From assembly GCA_001600495.1 (NCBI GenBank), contig BCKE01000001.1:1153865-1217864 (forward strand): 64,000 nt of DNA, given 5' to 3'. The notes below the pieces were generated by a model, which saw only the letters and a list, made by a program, of their open reading frames with translations, did no database searches and was not told where the DNA came from. The position numbers and the translations under genes were made by a program. Of the stretch, positions 43,301 through 54,664 are shown piece after piece (the first letter of the stretch is position 1; each line of letters begins with the position of its first letter). Source of the stretch: Pilasporangium apinafurcum. Its lineage: Eukaryota > Oomycota > Peronosporomycetes > Pythiales > Pythiaceae.

Positions 43301-45725
43301 GCTTTCATAGCTAATAACACCACTGGACTGCCAACTTCATTATCTATTAGTTCCTTCAGTTCCCATTCGTTGCGATTCTGTTCAGCCAACTGCCTTGCAA
43401 TCTTCAGTGCAAGTGCGTACATTCCGTGTCTAATCGATAAACCCAGCGATGATACACCATTCGAATCGACTCTTATATGAGCTCCATATGCAACAAGCGA
43501 TGAAGCTATGACATCGAAGCCAGCCTTGATTGCGACATGAAGGGGAGAATCGTCATCTCGAATGGCGGGTATATGATTCTCCAGCTCACTATGTGCTGTC
43601 GATACAGAAACATCAGTGGCTATTGACCACTGGCAATCACTGATATTGGGTGAGGCTCCTGCAGCTAATAGCAGATCTACAATTTCCGTTTGGTGGTATT
43701 TAATTGCCAACGTCAGAGGTGTATCGTTGCCATGTCGCTCACGCTTCTCATACCCGAGATTGGCAATGACATGACTTCGCTCTACTTCTGAAGATGCACG
43801 TAAGGGTCGATACAAATGGATTATACGCGCAATTGTGGGCACTGGAGCGCCGACTTTAATCGCAAGGTGAAGCGAACTGTTGCCATGTGAATCACAGGAC
43901 ATTGGGTCAACTGCTTTACAATCCAACAATTTATCAGCCAATTTCCATAAACGAGCCTTCAGTGCCAAATGAAATGCTGTCTCTCCGTTTCCATCGCAAC
44001 AATGAATTAGTTGAGAATCTGTGTACGATGATGATGAAGTCAACGGTAATCGGATGGAGCCACTTGTACTATCACTAGTGCTACTGGATTCACTGGTAAC
44101 GATATTTGAAGTATTTGTTCCAATATCGACGAGGAGCATGGCCAATTCTTCAGCATTTTCATGATTCCGAGATGCCTTTATCGCGATGTGAAGTGACGTA
44201 TCACCAACCGAATTCACATGATCTAAATATTGCAAGCAGGTCGTTCTGGACTTTCTGTACAATCCCGTCAAGAGCTGTCGCGCCGCTTCAAAGTCACCAT
44301 AGCAGCAGAAAAACATGAGTAAGTTCCAGCGGAAGTCATCGTTGGCAATTACACGACCGAACGGACAATCGACAGTCCCCAATTTTTCTTGGAGTATGAC
44401 AGATCGGCGTGCTTGTACCTCATCTTCCGATCCGTAGAGAGTCGAGAATAGTGCATGGTTGGCGAATGTCCACTGCAGAGGGGTCCGAGGATCGGCACCT
44501 GACTGTATCAGCAGTTGAATTTTCAATCGAAAATCGTTTGCGCTACCGCTCTTAGTCTGAACGAGTGCTAATTGCAAAGGCGTTAGTGGAATTGAAGGGA
44601 CTGTAGGAGTTGGGATAAGACACGACACATCGAGCTTGGCACCAACTTGAATGAACTTCTTAAGCATCTCCAGACTTTCACCATTCATGAGGCCCGAAAA
44701 TAAGCAAAACGTCGCGACTTGGCTCACCACAGTTTGAAAAAGTGTATTATCCTCACATCCCAGCGTGAGAGATTTCGTTGTGTTTCCACCATTTGCAGTG
44801 GATTGCTTGAAATGGAGGTTCAGCGCTTGCTTCTTATCATTGTCACTGGGGTGGATGATTTGCAGCGATAGAATATTGTGAAGCAGGTAGCGCTTAGACT
44901 TTGCACCACCGGAACCAGTATTTCCGGTTGTAGTGGCACTTGTAGAAGATATTGTTGGTTGTGATGGAAAAGAGTTTGCAATACTATGACGAAACGACGA
45001 CGGATTCTTCTTGCTAATCTCCAGCTCGTTCCACCGTAAACGCAAATACCGTGTCTGCCACCGCCCCAACCAATTTGGCGACTTTTTGAGTACCTCTGCA
45101 CTGTAGTCTTTCAATAGTATGCTTTCGCTGGTTGTGGATAGTCGATGCTTCTGTAATCCTACAGTTTGCAGGCGTGGTAGTTCCACATCGCTTTCCTGAC
45201 CGCCTTTCCACCGGCTCAGATTAGCATCGACAACGCAATGGCTTTCTAACGGAGAAGGGTCCTTTGTCAAGAGTCGAGTCATCAGATCTCGCTTCAACGC
45301 TGCGATTAACATCTCGAACGAGATCGTCACGGCATTTGTCCCTGCTGATGGAGTGCTCGCGCCCTCGACCAACATCTGCCAGATGCCGGTAATTGCTTCT
45401 GTTGTAGCGTACACAGGAAAATATACTACAAGGAATCGCTGTAGAGTCGCCATCTCCCACACGTACAGTTTGTCCGCTTGTGTGTGTGTGTATTCTTCAT
45501 AAAAAGGTTGTAATGATTCCAAGAAACAGTCATGAAAGTTTTTCGCTGGGGAGTTGAATAGCCTGCTTCCTATATACCCCATAAGTATACATCAATTTAA
45601 ATAAAGCATGTCGTCAAAGTGACGAGACATTGAGCGAGAAACACTCACGTACGCGCATATTGCAGACGGTTGTGACAGTCACGAAGCGCCTTCTCTAGCT
45701 CATCTTCGGAGACGGACTTGACCAT
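40306..45725 (-). CDS. large PH + ankyrin-repeat protein
   Basis: Two exons, 45653-45725 and 40306-45569 (1,778 residues). The first exon (MVKSVSEDELEKALRDCHNR) was placed by its ATG, an upstream in-frame stop and a phase-1 GTACGT donor. A helical N-terminal part is followed by a PH domain (about 178-300; LKKSPNWLGRWQTRYLRL). Many ankyrin repeats follow (about 320-1290), such as GDTSLHIAIKASRNH, GNSSLHLAIKVGAP and GNTPLHLACMWPLN, broken by Ser-rich loops. A disordered Pro/Ser stretch, a charged coiled coil (about 1520-1610) and an Arg/Gly/Ser-rich tail end it. PH domains recruit proteins to membrane phosphoinositides and ankyrin repeats bind partners, so a membrane-linked scaffold is likely. 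The partner is unknown. Confidence 0.88.
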
Positions 45726-45999
45726 GTCGATGACTTCCACTTAGTCGCTACCAGACTATTTAGAAAGTAGTATTGAGCGATCGATGTACAGATACAGAGA
45801 ATTTCCACGCACGAGTGAGCGCGTGCGGGTGCGGGCGGTGATGGAGCCGGTGGTCAATTCTCCATTCTTGGGGAGAGTTTCCCTTTGACATGGGCTGGTT
45901 TACCCATGACCATCACTCTATCATATTTATATCGATATTTTACCGGTTTGACATAATTAACTGACATGGCTGGACACACAAATTCAGTGACACCGAATC

Positions 46000-47394
46000 A
46001 TGATGATCACGCGGCCTTGGATCAGAAGTAGTAGTCAGCTTGCTCGCGCGACTAGTCGGCCGCCATGCTCACTTCTGTTAGTTGCACACCCAACACAGCA
46101 GCATATCAGCGTTGCCACCACCGTTACTGAACCCAAACACTCGAGAAAAAGACAAAACGATCCTACATACAAGTTCCGTGACCTCGTCCCTGCTGTCCAC
46201 GCATTCTACCAGATGAAGCGGCATTTTGCGATTCCTTTTAACTTTAGAATTCCATCAGATCCTGAATGGACCGAAGACGTCCAAGGCATAAACGTTAGTC
46301 GTCTATTGGCACGTTTTCTCCGAATTGCATATCGCCGAGATTGCCAACCACTGGTAGATGAGCTTTTGAATCTTGGCTTCCCATTGGAGCGTCACGAATT
46401 CAGTACCGAAGGCTGGAAGCAGTTACAGTGGGAGCAAATCACGGTCGCAGGACTTGAGACGTACCAGAGATTGCACGGCCATTTACTGGTGCCACAGCAA
46501 TTCATTGTACCTGAGGGTGATTCCCAATGGCCACGTGCTACATGGGGAGTGTCGCTAGGGAATATGGTGAATCGTTTACGCACACATCGAGCCAAGTTGC
46601 CAGCATATCAAGTGGAGTATCTCAATGAGATCGGCTTTCACTGGAACGCGTGGGATACAAAATGGAACCACTACTTTCTTCCAGCATTAAGGCGCTATCG
46701 AGAGCTGTACGGGCATTGCAATGTTCCTCAATCGTTTACAGTGCCAACATGTGAACAGGACGAGCTCAAGCAGTGGCCACCACACTTGCATGGGTATACT
46801 CTGGGTACAACTATCATGGCTGTGCGCGTGGGAAAGTACCAAAACCATGTAGACACTAGCAGAGATGAACTGGATGAACTGGGTTTTTCGTTTGACGCAG
46901 TGGAGACCATGTGGAACGAAATTGTATTGCCAGCATTAACAGTCTATTCCCAACTGCATCAGTTGTGTTCCGTACCGACTAGATTCATCGTACCATCAGA
47001 AGCACCGTGGCCAGAGAAGGCGTGGGGCCACACACTCGGGCACACCGTGAGTGGTATTCGCAACAAACTGTACCCTTGTTTTGCCGATCAAGTCAAGCGT
47101 GATGCAGCCATACTGGACAAGATCGGCTTTGTGTGGAATCTACCCGATTCCAAGTGGAAACATTTGGTACTTCCAGCACTGCGTCACTACCATCACCTCT
47201 ATGGACACTCTGACGTGAAACGCGACTTTGTTGTACCGCGTGGTAAGGAAAGCCAGTGGCCAGAGCGTCTACATGGGCTGCATCTTGGGTACATTGTAAC
47301 AAGAATTGCCAATGGACACTACCAGGAACAAGCGCTTGAGTCTTGGAAAGAGTTGGAAGAAATTGGATTTGTGAACTCGGCAGCCGTTGCATGA
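46000..47394 (+). CDS. helicase-associated-domain repeat protein, possibly mitochondrial
   Basis: A single exon of 464 residues. About five repeats of roughly 75 residues share the pattern LPALRRYRELYGHCNVPQSF, then VP...WP...GxxLG, then a short helix and LDELGF. These are helicase-associated (HA) domains, found at helicase C-termini and, in oomycetes, as stand-alone arrays. The N-terminus (about 1-45) is rich in Arg, Ser and hydroxylated residues and lacks acids (RPWIRSSSQLARATSRPP), consistent with a mitochondrial presequence. No helicase motor motifs are present. HA domains are thought to bind nucleic acid, so a role in organelle DNA or RNA is inference. It is divergent from the ankyrin gene with a 274-bp shared promoter. 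Confidence 0.85.
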   Translation: MMITRPWIRSSSQLARATSRPPCSLLLVAHPTQQHISVATTVTEPKHSRKRQNDPTYKFRDLVPAVHAFYQMKRHFAIPFNFRIPSDPEWTEDVQGINVSRLLARFLRIAYRRDCQPLVDELLNLGFPLERHEFSTEGWKQLQWEQITVAGLETYQRLHGHLLVPQQFIVPEGDSQWPRATWGVSLGNMVNRLRTHRAKLPAYQVEYLNEIGFHWNAWDTKWNHYFLPALRRYRELYGHCNVPQSFTVPTCEQDELKQWPPHLHGYTLGTTIMAVRVGKYQNHVDTSRDELDELGFSFDAVETMWNEIVLPALTVYSQLHQLCSVPTRFIVPSEAPWPEKAWGHTLGHTVSGIRNKLYPCFADQVKRDAAILDKIGFVWNLPDSKWKHLVLPALRHYHHLYGHSDVKRDFVVPRGKESQWPERLHGLHLGYIVTRIANGHYQEQALESWKELEEIGFVNSAAVA

Positions 47395-47866
47395 GTTTGA
47401 GTTAGAAGGTGATAATACCAATGCATGCATATAGACATCAATTATTACACATAGAGATACAAACAGTGAATGGGCATTGGCTTCCGCATGTCGACAACAT
47501 CCTTGGTCATCCAAATTGAGTTCCTAAGATCCTCACTATTCTGTGCGCTGTATCAATTTAAGCATTCTATACGGTATACAAAAAGATCATCAATATAAGT
47601 AGGATGCGGTTAGGGGTTTAGGTTGCTTCAGAGACCCATTTTTTTGTATTGTATTGTATGGCGGCTATAGAAGAAATTAGGGTTTGAGGAAAACGGGTCT
47701 GCGCCAGAGCGGTTCACAACCCGTGACGGTGACGGTCCTAGTTTTAGTGGCCGGTTCACCTGGACGGCGGCCCGTGGGCGCAGCACCAGCCATTTCATGG
47801 CTTGGGGAAGGCAAAAGGGTGGTGCGATAGTCATTTCGCCTTTAAGAAAACGAAAGCAAACCAACC
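47395..47866. promoter_or_regulatory. 3' flank of HA gene and RPS3a promoter
   Basis: No gene. The region nearest RPS3a is GC-richer (ggcggcccgtgggcgcag, near 47764), unlike the AT-rich surroundings. A T7 run with tattgtattgta lies near 47640. This is consistent with a strong housekeeping promoter, but no specific site is proven. Confidence 0.35.
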
Positions 47867-48971
47867 ATGGCTGTCGGTGAGTTTAAATGCACCTTTATAT
47901 ATGGAGCTCGATAGAATACAGACAACAGTGAAGCAAGCGAGAGAGAAAGCGAGCACGCTGTGTTTTGCATTGGTGATCGCTGGCTGTAAAAGACACAGAA
48001 CAGCTTCAAAACGAGCGACAGAAAAAGCGATCAGCTACGCTTATTGACAGGAAAAAGCAGGAAGAAACTAATGCAGTGTTTCTTCATGTCACACAGGCAA
48101 AAACAAACGATTGACTAAGGGCAAGAAGGGTGGCAAGAAGAAGGTGTAAGTGCTCCCAATACACGTCTAGAAACAGCGGCGTATGACCAATTCGCACATG
48201 AATACAGGTACTAATGGCGAATTTTGATGATTATGTGTAAATAGTGTCGACCCTTTCACGCGCAAGGACTGGTATGATATCAAGGCCCCCGCTATTTTCT
48301 CGGAGCGCAACTGCGGCAAGACGTTGGTGAACCGTACTGCCGGTACCAAGATTGCCTCGGAAGGCCTCAAGGGCCGTGTGTTCGAAGTCTGTCTTGCTGA
48401 CTTGAACAAGGATGAAGACCAGTCGTACCGTAAGATCCGCTTGTGCGCTGAAGAAGTGCAAGGAAACCAAATTATCACCGGTTTCCACGGCATGGATTTC
48501 ACCCGCGACAAGCTTTGCTCGCTCATCCGCAAGTGGCAGACGTTGATTGAAGCCTTTGTGGACGTCAAGACCACCGATGGATACTTGGTGCGCCTCTTCT
48601 GCATTGCCTTCACCAAGAAGCGCCCGAACCAGATCAAGAAGACCACCTACGCCAAGACCGCGCAGATCCGTGCTATCCGCAAGAAGATGACCACGATCAT
48701 GACGGAGGAAGCCAGCAAGGTGGACATTAAGGACTTGTTCCTCAAGTTCGTCCCTGAAATCATTGGCAAGGAAATCGAAAAGGCCACCCAGGGCATTTAC
48801 CCATTGCAGAATGTGTACATCCGCAAGTGCAAGATCCTCAAGAAGCCCAAGTTCGACTTGGTGCGTCTGATGGAACTGCACGAAGGTGGTGCCGAAGAAA
48901 AGGGCGCCAAGGTTGCTCGTCAGGAAGAACAGTTGGTCGAGTCGATGGCTGGCTCGGGTGGCCGTCTGTAA
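47867..48971 (+). CDS. RPS3A: 40S ribosomal protein S3a (eS1)
   Basis: Three exons: 47867-47876 (only 10 nt), 48097-48145 and 48245-48971 (261 residues; usual length about 260-265). The product starts [20 protein letters not shown] and continues [35 protein letters not shown] and [20 protein letters not shown], near-universal eS1 blocks. It is a component of the small ribosomal subunit near the mRNA exit/platform. The tiny first exon ending in the Gly4 codon and a long first intron near the start codon are common in ribosomal protein genes. Codon use is strongly biased to C-ending codons compared with its neighbours, as expected for a highly expressed gene. Confidence 0.97.
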
Positions 48972-49328
48972 GCAGTTGCTGCGGAACGTTTTTGTGGCAG
49001 AGCGATGGACCGGTCGTAGTAGCCTCTTGTAACAGAAGCAATAAAGCGGCGCGTTTGATCACCCAGACGTGCACCAGCAGCAGCTCCATCGCTTTTGGGC
49101 TTACCATCGACCCAGTACTGAGCTCTAAAACTATTGAGAATAAAGGCGAAAATTTTATCCTATTTTTTGGCGCACACCCTAAATTTTCTGTTAAGCCTAT
49201 TTCTATACGTTATTTGGACTTAATGGTATCCGGACAAACAATCATGGTCAACTAAACAATTCAATACACGTATAGTTGGTATACTTACTGCCCTATACGG
49301 TAGTGGCATTTTCGAGCAAACGCTAATA
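48972..49328. other. RPS3a 3' flank and promoter of the FHA gene
   Basis: The first 70 bp carry aataaag (near 49039), a possible polyadenylation signal. The remainder is an AT-rich promoter region for the FHA-domain gene. No gene seen. Confidence 0.4.
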
Positions 49329-50274
49329 ATGCAACAACAGGAAGACCGGAAGAAGGCGCTTGAGAAAAAGTTTGTAGAGAACCGACCACCATTGGCGTAT
49401 GCCAAGCTTAGCGGCAAGATACTGGATGACACTGACTTTGAGATACTGCTCACACATTTGCCTGCCGAGTTAGGACGCGGTCCAGTGTCCAGTGAGTAGC
49501 CATTTTGGCTGTCACTAATGCGTTTGACTGCTTTCTCCATGTATTGACGTAAAGCCTTATTTTTCGTACAGTAAGCCCTGGTCCACGTATATCACTTGGC
49601 GACCACAAGGCGATCTCTAGGCAACACGCGCGGATCCAGTGGAATCCACAGAAAAGCTGTTTTGAACTGGAGTGCTTGGGGAAAAATGGCATGTTCGCGG
49701 CGGGCAAATTCATTCCCAAGGACAAAACCATCGAATTGGTCTCTAAAATGCCACTCAAGATCGGCCACGCGCGCGTGTATTTCCTAGCGGCCATTCGATC
49801 GGCATGCAGTACTATGAGCGGCTTTAAATTACTCCAGAAGGTGAGGTGTATGACTTGACTATTCTGATGATATCTTTTTGCTCAAAAGTGCATGTACATG
49901 GGTAGGGGTTTGAAAAAGCCAAGAGCACGACGGGTATGACTGCAGAGGAGGCATGTCAACAAATCCTCGATCTTTTTCCCAAAAGTGAAGTTGAAGTAGG
50001 CGGCAGAGAGAACCTGAGAACATTTGTCACGTATGATTCTTTAAAAAAATCTTAACCTTGGCCAAGTGCCATGCCACTGATGATTTTGGATGCCATATTT
50101 TACAGAAGCTACTTGGAGGAAGACGCACAGAATTTCGACAAAGTACCTGGCACTAACCCGCCTCGGTACAAAATGAAGCCAGCGGTCGTAACATCTAATA
50201 CTACAGCGTCGATAGGAAAGACAAATGAGGGAGAAGCTCCGAAGAAAAAACAGAAAGTGGGCGAGGAGAAATAG
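49329..50274 (+). CDS. FHA-domain protein
   Basis: Four exons: 49329-49491, 49572-49840, 49906-50030 and 50106-50274 (241 residues; phases 1, 0, 2). An FHA domain covers about residues 22-125. The blocks are YAKLSGKILDD, GRGP, then LGDHKAISRQHARIQWNP (the phosphothreonine-binding S-R-x-H motif) and FELECLGKNGMFAAGKFI (the NG motif). The first strand GR pair and SRQH are intact, so phosphopeptide binding is likely. A C-terminal basic tail (KKKQKVGEEK) could act as a nuclear localisation signal. The build resembles the FHA module of FHL1-like transcription regulators, but no forkhead domain is present. It converges with the isomerase-like gene. Confidence 0.82.
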
Positions 50275-50405
50275 ATGGTCAGTCGTGAATCCATGCCAAT
50301 CCAGTCAGTCATTCAATCAATCAAACAAACAAATACGACAACTGATGTGGTCTTAATTGTGAGTGAACTTGGGTCTATATTGTTGCTCATGTAGTATCAA
50401 CTGCT

Positions 50406-51410
50406 TTACTTTAGTTGCTGCTGCAGGACTTGAGCAAAGCGCTCGCGCTGATGATCCGCTTGTTGCATGCAGAACTGATCGACGTCATACGCTTCCACAT
50501 CCAAATCCTGATGATGTCGAGGTGCATACGGAATGGGACCATATTCGGGGGTAAACGTCGCAAACGGACGCGGAATCGTTTTCTTCTTTTTCTGGTTATC
50601 ATGACCGTTGTTATCACTTGTAATCTCTAGTGCCTTCTCCAATCGCGAGTGCTGCACCTTCCAGACTTGATCCCACAGCCGCTCGAAGCGTTCGATTTCG
50701 TGTTGTGAAAAGTCTTCGGTTGGATGTGTCAGCTGCGCTTGTTGTGAGGTACCAATGCGTCCGTGGACGTGATGCACATGTGGAAGCACACGTTTGATCC
50801 ACTTTTCATCTTCAGGGGTGTCCAGCAATCGCTCACTTACCACACACCAATGACTAAAGTCCAAGGTAAGCTTGAGACTTGGAAATGCTTCCAGCAACTC
50901 TAATGTCGGCCAAGGCGAGTAGAATATCCGCCCACGGTGAGTTTCATGAGAAATCTGATGACAATCCATTTCGTTTTCCAGCTCGAGTGCATGGGCAATG
51001 AATTCCATTTGATCCAATTTGCTCCAGTGGTCACTGCCGGAATGAACATTGATCCACATTGGGCGCGTTGAGCTGCTAGTAAGTGCCGTTTCTAATTGCA
51101 GGCGATATCGCATGAGATGAGTCTGCACACTTTCAAATTGCTGATTGAGGTGCTTATCCTCATAATCCACCCATCCTGAGTACAGCCCGACGATCAGCTC
51201 CATGTCTTTGTCAGCCAACATGCGCTGCACTTCGGAGATCCCACCAATCGCCTCTAGGTCACTCAGACTGGCTTCGATGCCATCGTACCCTTGCTTACGG
51301 ATATACGCCAAGAGTCTCTCGCCGTACACACGCGGTTTTTCGCCTGCAACACGCAGCTTCTCAGCAGTCGGCGTGCCCCATAACGATCGGAAGCATTTCA
51401 ACTGCATCAT
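50406..51410 (-). CDS. xylose-isomerase-like TIM-barrel (sugar phosphate isomerase/epimerase-type) protein
   Basis: A single exon of 334 residues. The pattern of metal-binding residues fits the AP-endonuclease-2/xylose-isomerase-like superfamily: WINVHSGSDHW (His), ISHETHRGRIFYSPW (Glu), LTLDFSHWCVV (Asp, His), HVHHVHGRIG (His) and FTPEYGPIPYAPRH (Glu). These barrels use divalent metal to isomerise or epimerise sugars, or to cleave at abasic sites. The substrate is not evident here; the lack of DNA-binding loops favours a small-molecule enzyme. A poly-Lys insert (NQKKKKTIPR) precedes the last strand. There is no signal peptide, so it is likely cytosolic. Confidence 0.8.
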   Translation of the reverse strand: MMQLKCFRSLWGTPTAEKLRVAGEKPRVYGERLLAYIRKQGYDGIEASLSDLEAIGGISEVQRMLADKDMELIVGLYSGWVDYEDKHLNQQFESVQTHLMRYRLQLETALTSSSTRPMWINVHSGSDHWSKLDQMEFIAHALELENEMDCHQISHETHRGRIFYSPWPTLELLEAFPSLKLTLDFSHWCVVSERLLDTPEDEKWIKRVLPHVHHVHGRIGTSQQAQLTHPTEDFSQHEIERFERLWDQVWKVQHSRLEKALEITSDNNGHDNQKKKKTIPRPFATFTPEYGPIPYAPRHHQDLDVEAYDVDQFCMQQADHQRERFAQVLQQQLK

Positions 51411-51908
51411 TCACAATCTCCGCAACTGCATGATGGACATTCGAGGAACGCGAGTAGAATATTACAAATATATCATATGATGTGTACTTTAATTGCAATA
51501 ATAATTTTTTAAAATAGGATAATTACGTAAAGCACACAATCAGCCACACAAAAATGGACTACCCGCAAGTTCGTCATTTAAGATTTATATGGTATGATTT
51601 TGCTTTCTTGTCATTTTGTCGACTATCATCCTCATTTCCATTCATATAAGAGACGTATCTGGATATCATATGGAATACAATACTCTAGACTCGACGTTAC
51701 GCTTAGATACCAAAGTAAGACAAAATATCAATAAGAAAATCACTCTGTTTGCTTCGAGTCTCCTTGCAAATTCACATGCTATAATAACTTGGAAGAAGTT
51801 CAAAGTAAATAAAGATCATCCCTGAGTTACCAAATGGTAGCTCATATGGTCTTTTTTCAATATTTAGCATATGTTGGATATTAGTGAGGTGCTTACGCAT
51901 CGGTCACT
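51411..51908. other. gene-free stretch
   Basis: Intergenic, AT-rich, between the isomerase-like gene's 5' end and the 3' end of the BART-domain gene. A small frame (51616-51825) has no recognisable features. Nothing else seen. Confidence 0.35.
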
Positions 51909-52660
51909 CTATTTGCTATCGTTCTGTTTTGCAGTTGTATCTTCCTCTTGATCATCTTTACAGTTTTTCATTCCTCTTTCTGTTTTGTTCGACTCAACTG
52001 GCTTTTCATCTGACAACTCTATTGAGTTACTCTCATTGACATCAGCCGTCTCGGTCTCTATCTGTCGTTTCTTACTCTCTGATGCTCTTCTCTTAGGATC
52101 GATTTCGAGTGACGCTTTAGAATCAATTGAAGTTATTCGATTTGCACCAGAAGCATCTGGACAAGTCTCTTTGGCATCGGCGCGACGACTCTCAACCGAA
52201 GCGCGACCGCGCATCGCCTTCATGAGCGAATAGAATGCGTCATAATCCATCGACGCCAATACAATCTCCAGGTATTGTTCCGCTTTTGGGTCCTGCGCAA
52301 TTGCTTGTTTGAATCGTGCGGTAAACTCTTCTTCGGTGATATTTTGACTCGCTAAGAAATCTACCAAAAACAGCAATAGACTAACTCGTAATTATTTCAA
52401 GTCCATCAATCCTAATAGTTTGCAAAAACGTGTTTTTGTCTCATACCTTCCATGTGCGCATTGAATTTATCCTGAAATTTGTTATAAATCGTAGTGTACT
52501 CCAGATGATGTTCTTCTTCGTCAGTAAACTCGAGCGCGTGGTCGAGGAAAAACTGCTCAAATTGCCGTTGAAATCGCGCAGAAGAGATGTACTCAACCAA
52601 TTTGCGGATAACGCTGTCTTGAATATTTTTCTCTATATCCATTGAAAAAGTGAGCACCAA
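51909..52660 (-). CDS. BART-domain protein (ARL2BP/CFAP36-like)
   Basis: Two exons, 52447-52660 and 51909-52360 (221 residues; phase-1 intron). Residues 7-125 form the BART helical domain: VIRKLVEYISSARFQRQFEQ, FFLDHALEF, then the hallmark EEEHHLEYTTIYNKFQDKF, then the second-exon part FLASQNITEEEFTARFKQAI. BART domains bind ARL2/ARL3 GTPases, and CFAP36-type proteins occur in cilia. The C-terminal third is charged and low in complexity (KETCPDASG ... TERGMKNCKDDQEED). Oomycetes with flagellate zoospores would use such a protein. The first ATG gives five extra residues before MDIEKNIQ; either start is possible. It is divergent from the next small gene. Confidence 0.85.
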
Positions 52661-52874
52661 TCTGAAATCGTTGGGAATGCGGATCTTGTTCTAGCTGCAC
52701 CTCAATGATCGCAGCTTTGAAACGGGGGAGTGACAAATGTGTCCTTTCGATGGACTACTATTAAAGTCAACTCGTCTTTTATCTCGATTAATTATTGAAT
52801 CGTAGTAACAATAAAATTGAATTGCATCAGGAATTAAATTGGGTGGAAAGGAAGAACCACGGCATTGGTACAAA

Positions 52875-53304
52875 ATGGCAGCACGCGTGACGAAGCTGTT
52901 CCTGCAGAACTGCCGCCAAGAGGCGCCCTCTTCGGGAAAAAATGGACGGCTCAGTGAAAAAAAGCAGTCACTTTTGGGTAGGAAAGTGGTGTTGACAACG
53001 AACAAGCAGAAATCGACTTCACAGTCGAAAAAGGTGAAAGCAAGTGGGACAGCCACTCAACAGAAGAAACCGAAAGAGCGATTCTTAGAAGCCGCAAAAC
53101 GAGAGCAGGAGCATGCCGATCTGACAAAAGCGAATGTTCAGAAGTTAAAATTTCGATCGTCATTGAAATCGCAACAATTGATGGCCAAGGTGAGGAAAGG
53201 AAACAAGTTAACGTGGGTTGAACTATGCATATACTGATATTCTCTTCTTTGCGGCATTTGTACCATTTTAGGCGCTGGCGCAACGCAAGGGAGCGGGATT
53301 GTAG
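52875..53304 (+). CDS. small basic protein of unknown function
   Basis: Two exons, 52875-53189 and 53272-53304 (115 residues). The product is very basic, with Lys/Gln/Ser-rich low-complexity (NKQKSTSQSKKVK), then a helical stretch ERFLEAAKREQEHADLTKAN, and ends AKALAQRKGAGL. I do not recognise a family. The composition would suit an RNA- or ribosome-associated protein, or a nucleolar factor, but that is a guess. The start ATG follows caaa and is the first in frame. It shares a 214-bp promoter with the BART-domain gene and converges with the COA3-like gene. Confidence 0.65.
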
Positions 53305-53459
53305 TATTCCGTTGATCATTTTGAATCAGTAACTGGGTAGATGAAAGAGGTGATAGAGAGAAAGTAACGTAGTTTGTTGCGGTGTATGTAATATAAGACT
53401 TGATTTGGTTCTTTTTCATGATTTTTGATGCGGTCGTCATTACTTTTTGTTGGGATTTT

Positions 53460-53720
53460 CTACTGTTTCTTGATAGGCGTGGGCTTCATAGCGCCACTCT
53501 CATGGACATTCACTTTCGCCACATCATCCAAATCTTCGAAATCGTCCTACAAGAACAATTTGGGCTGAGCACATGCCAATAAAGGATTACAATTACTAGT
53601 AGTTTACTAGATGAAACATACCTGAGCCAGTTGACGGACAGTGTAAGCAAACACTGAGCCAGCAAATGTGGCAAGACCTCCAGCCATGATTAAGTTCTTC
53701 GCTCGCACAGACAGCGGCAT
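53460..53720 (-). CDS. COA3: COA3-like cytochrome c oxidase assembly factor
   Basis: Two exons, 53622-53720 and 53460-53546 (61 residues; GTATGT donor, phase 0). The protein is one transmembrane helix flanked by the family signature: VRAKNLIMAGGLATFAGSVF, then YTVRQLAQ|DDFEDLDDVAK. This parallels RNRNLLTGLG...YSISQERFLDELEDEAK of animal COA3 (CCDC56). COA3 sits in the mitochondrial inner membrane and stabilises newly made COX1 during complex IV assembly. The two exons are so short that simple open-frame scans miss the gene. The start was chosen as the ATG giving MPLSVRAKN, matching the family's N-terminal border; a second in-frame ATG is 11 codons on. Confidence 0.85.
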
Positions 53721-54664
53721 TCTTCCAATTGATCGATCACCCACTCAATCGCTTCTACCCAGTTGCGTCTGACAGACAAACTGCTGTCGAAAAATAGGGG
53801 CGGGCACAACTCGACTAATAGTTAGCCGACTCAAATTTTAACTAGCCGCAATTTAAGCCGACTAGCCAATAACTAGTCGATTTTTATTGCTTTAACCTCA
53901 AAAGTTCATATGAGATAGTGAAATAGGGGTAACTCAGGAAAGACATCCTTTAGGGTCGACTTGACCAGCAAAAGCTAATTAAGACTAGGCAACCGCAGAG
54001 TAGCCATCTCTGATACTTGGACTCGATAAGTAAGCGGTCATCCTTGAAAAAGATGTTTTAGTGTGATGTTTGTCTTCTTTTCGCACCAATACTACGACAC
54101 CACGCTTTCTGGACAATTTTTAATTTTTCACGCATTCGATCTCCTCGGATATGCATTGTCATCATTTCACATCTGTTCTTGAAAAGAAAAATGACGCTAA
54201 AAGGAGCTCATTGCGGAGAATTCGAAACAAGCTCCTGCTTCTATCAATAGGGATTGCTTCGCTTCAAAAAACACGACAAAGTGTATCCTAGAATTAGCAG
54301 AAATGAAGGATAGCGATTAAGTTCACTTTAAATGCACAATTTAGAATGACAAAGAAGCGATGCCGTTTCCCGAGCAGGCGAGGACATTGCTAGAACTCGG
54401 AACTATCACAGACTTTTTTTAAATTTATACGCCCATACGAAAGCGCGAGACTCAGAAAGGATGGGGATGGAAGAATATCCAGATATACGGCAGAAAGAAT
54501 GACGTTCGAAAATGATGGCAATGAACCGCCATCTTCTTCAATTGATTTGTCTTGAGATCGTTGAGGCCTTCTAAGAAATTGTCAACATTCGCTATTAGTT
54601 GTTATCGTACGCTGGATCTTCATACATCCTTATTTTACACAATTACCAAAAGGGAGCGTCATCC
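53721..54664. other. gene-free region with a possible hAT-type end
   Basis: At about 53791-53890 the sequence aggggcgggcac is followed by repeated cgacta/tagtcg and gccgac motifs, reminiscent of the subterminal repeats of hAT-type DNA transposons. No transposase frame and no matching right end are visible up to 54664. The rest is AT-rich and uninformative. Confidence 0.3.

Noticed and set aside
47600-47860. Minus-strand 78-residue frame in front of RPS3a
   Set aside because: It lies in the promoter and start region of RPS3a in antisense, without any recognised motif.
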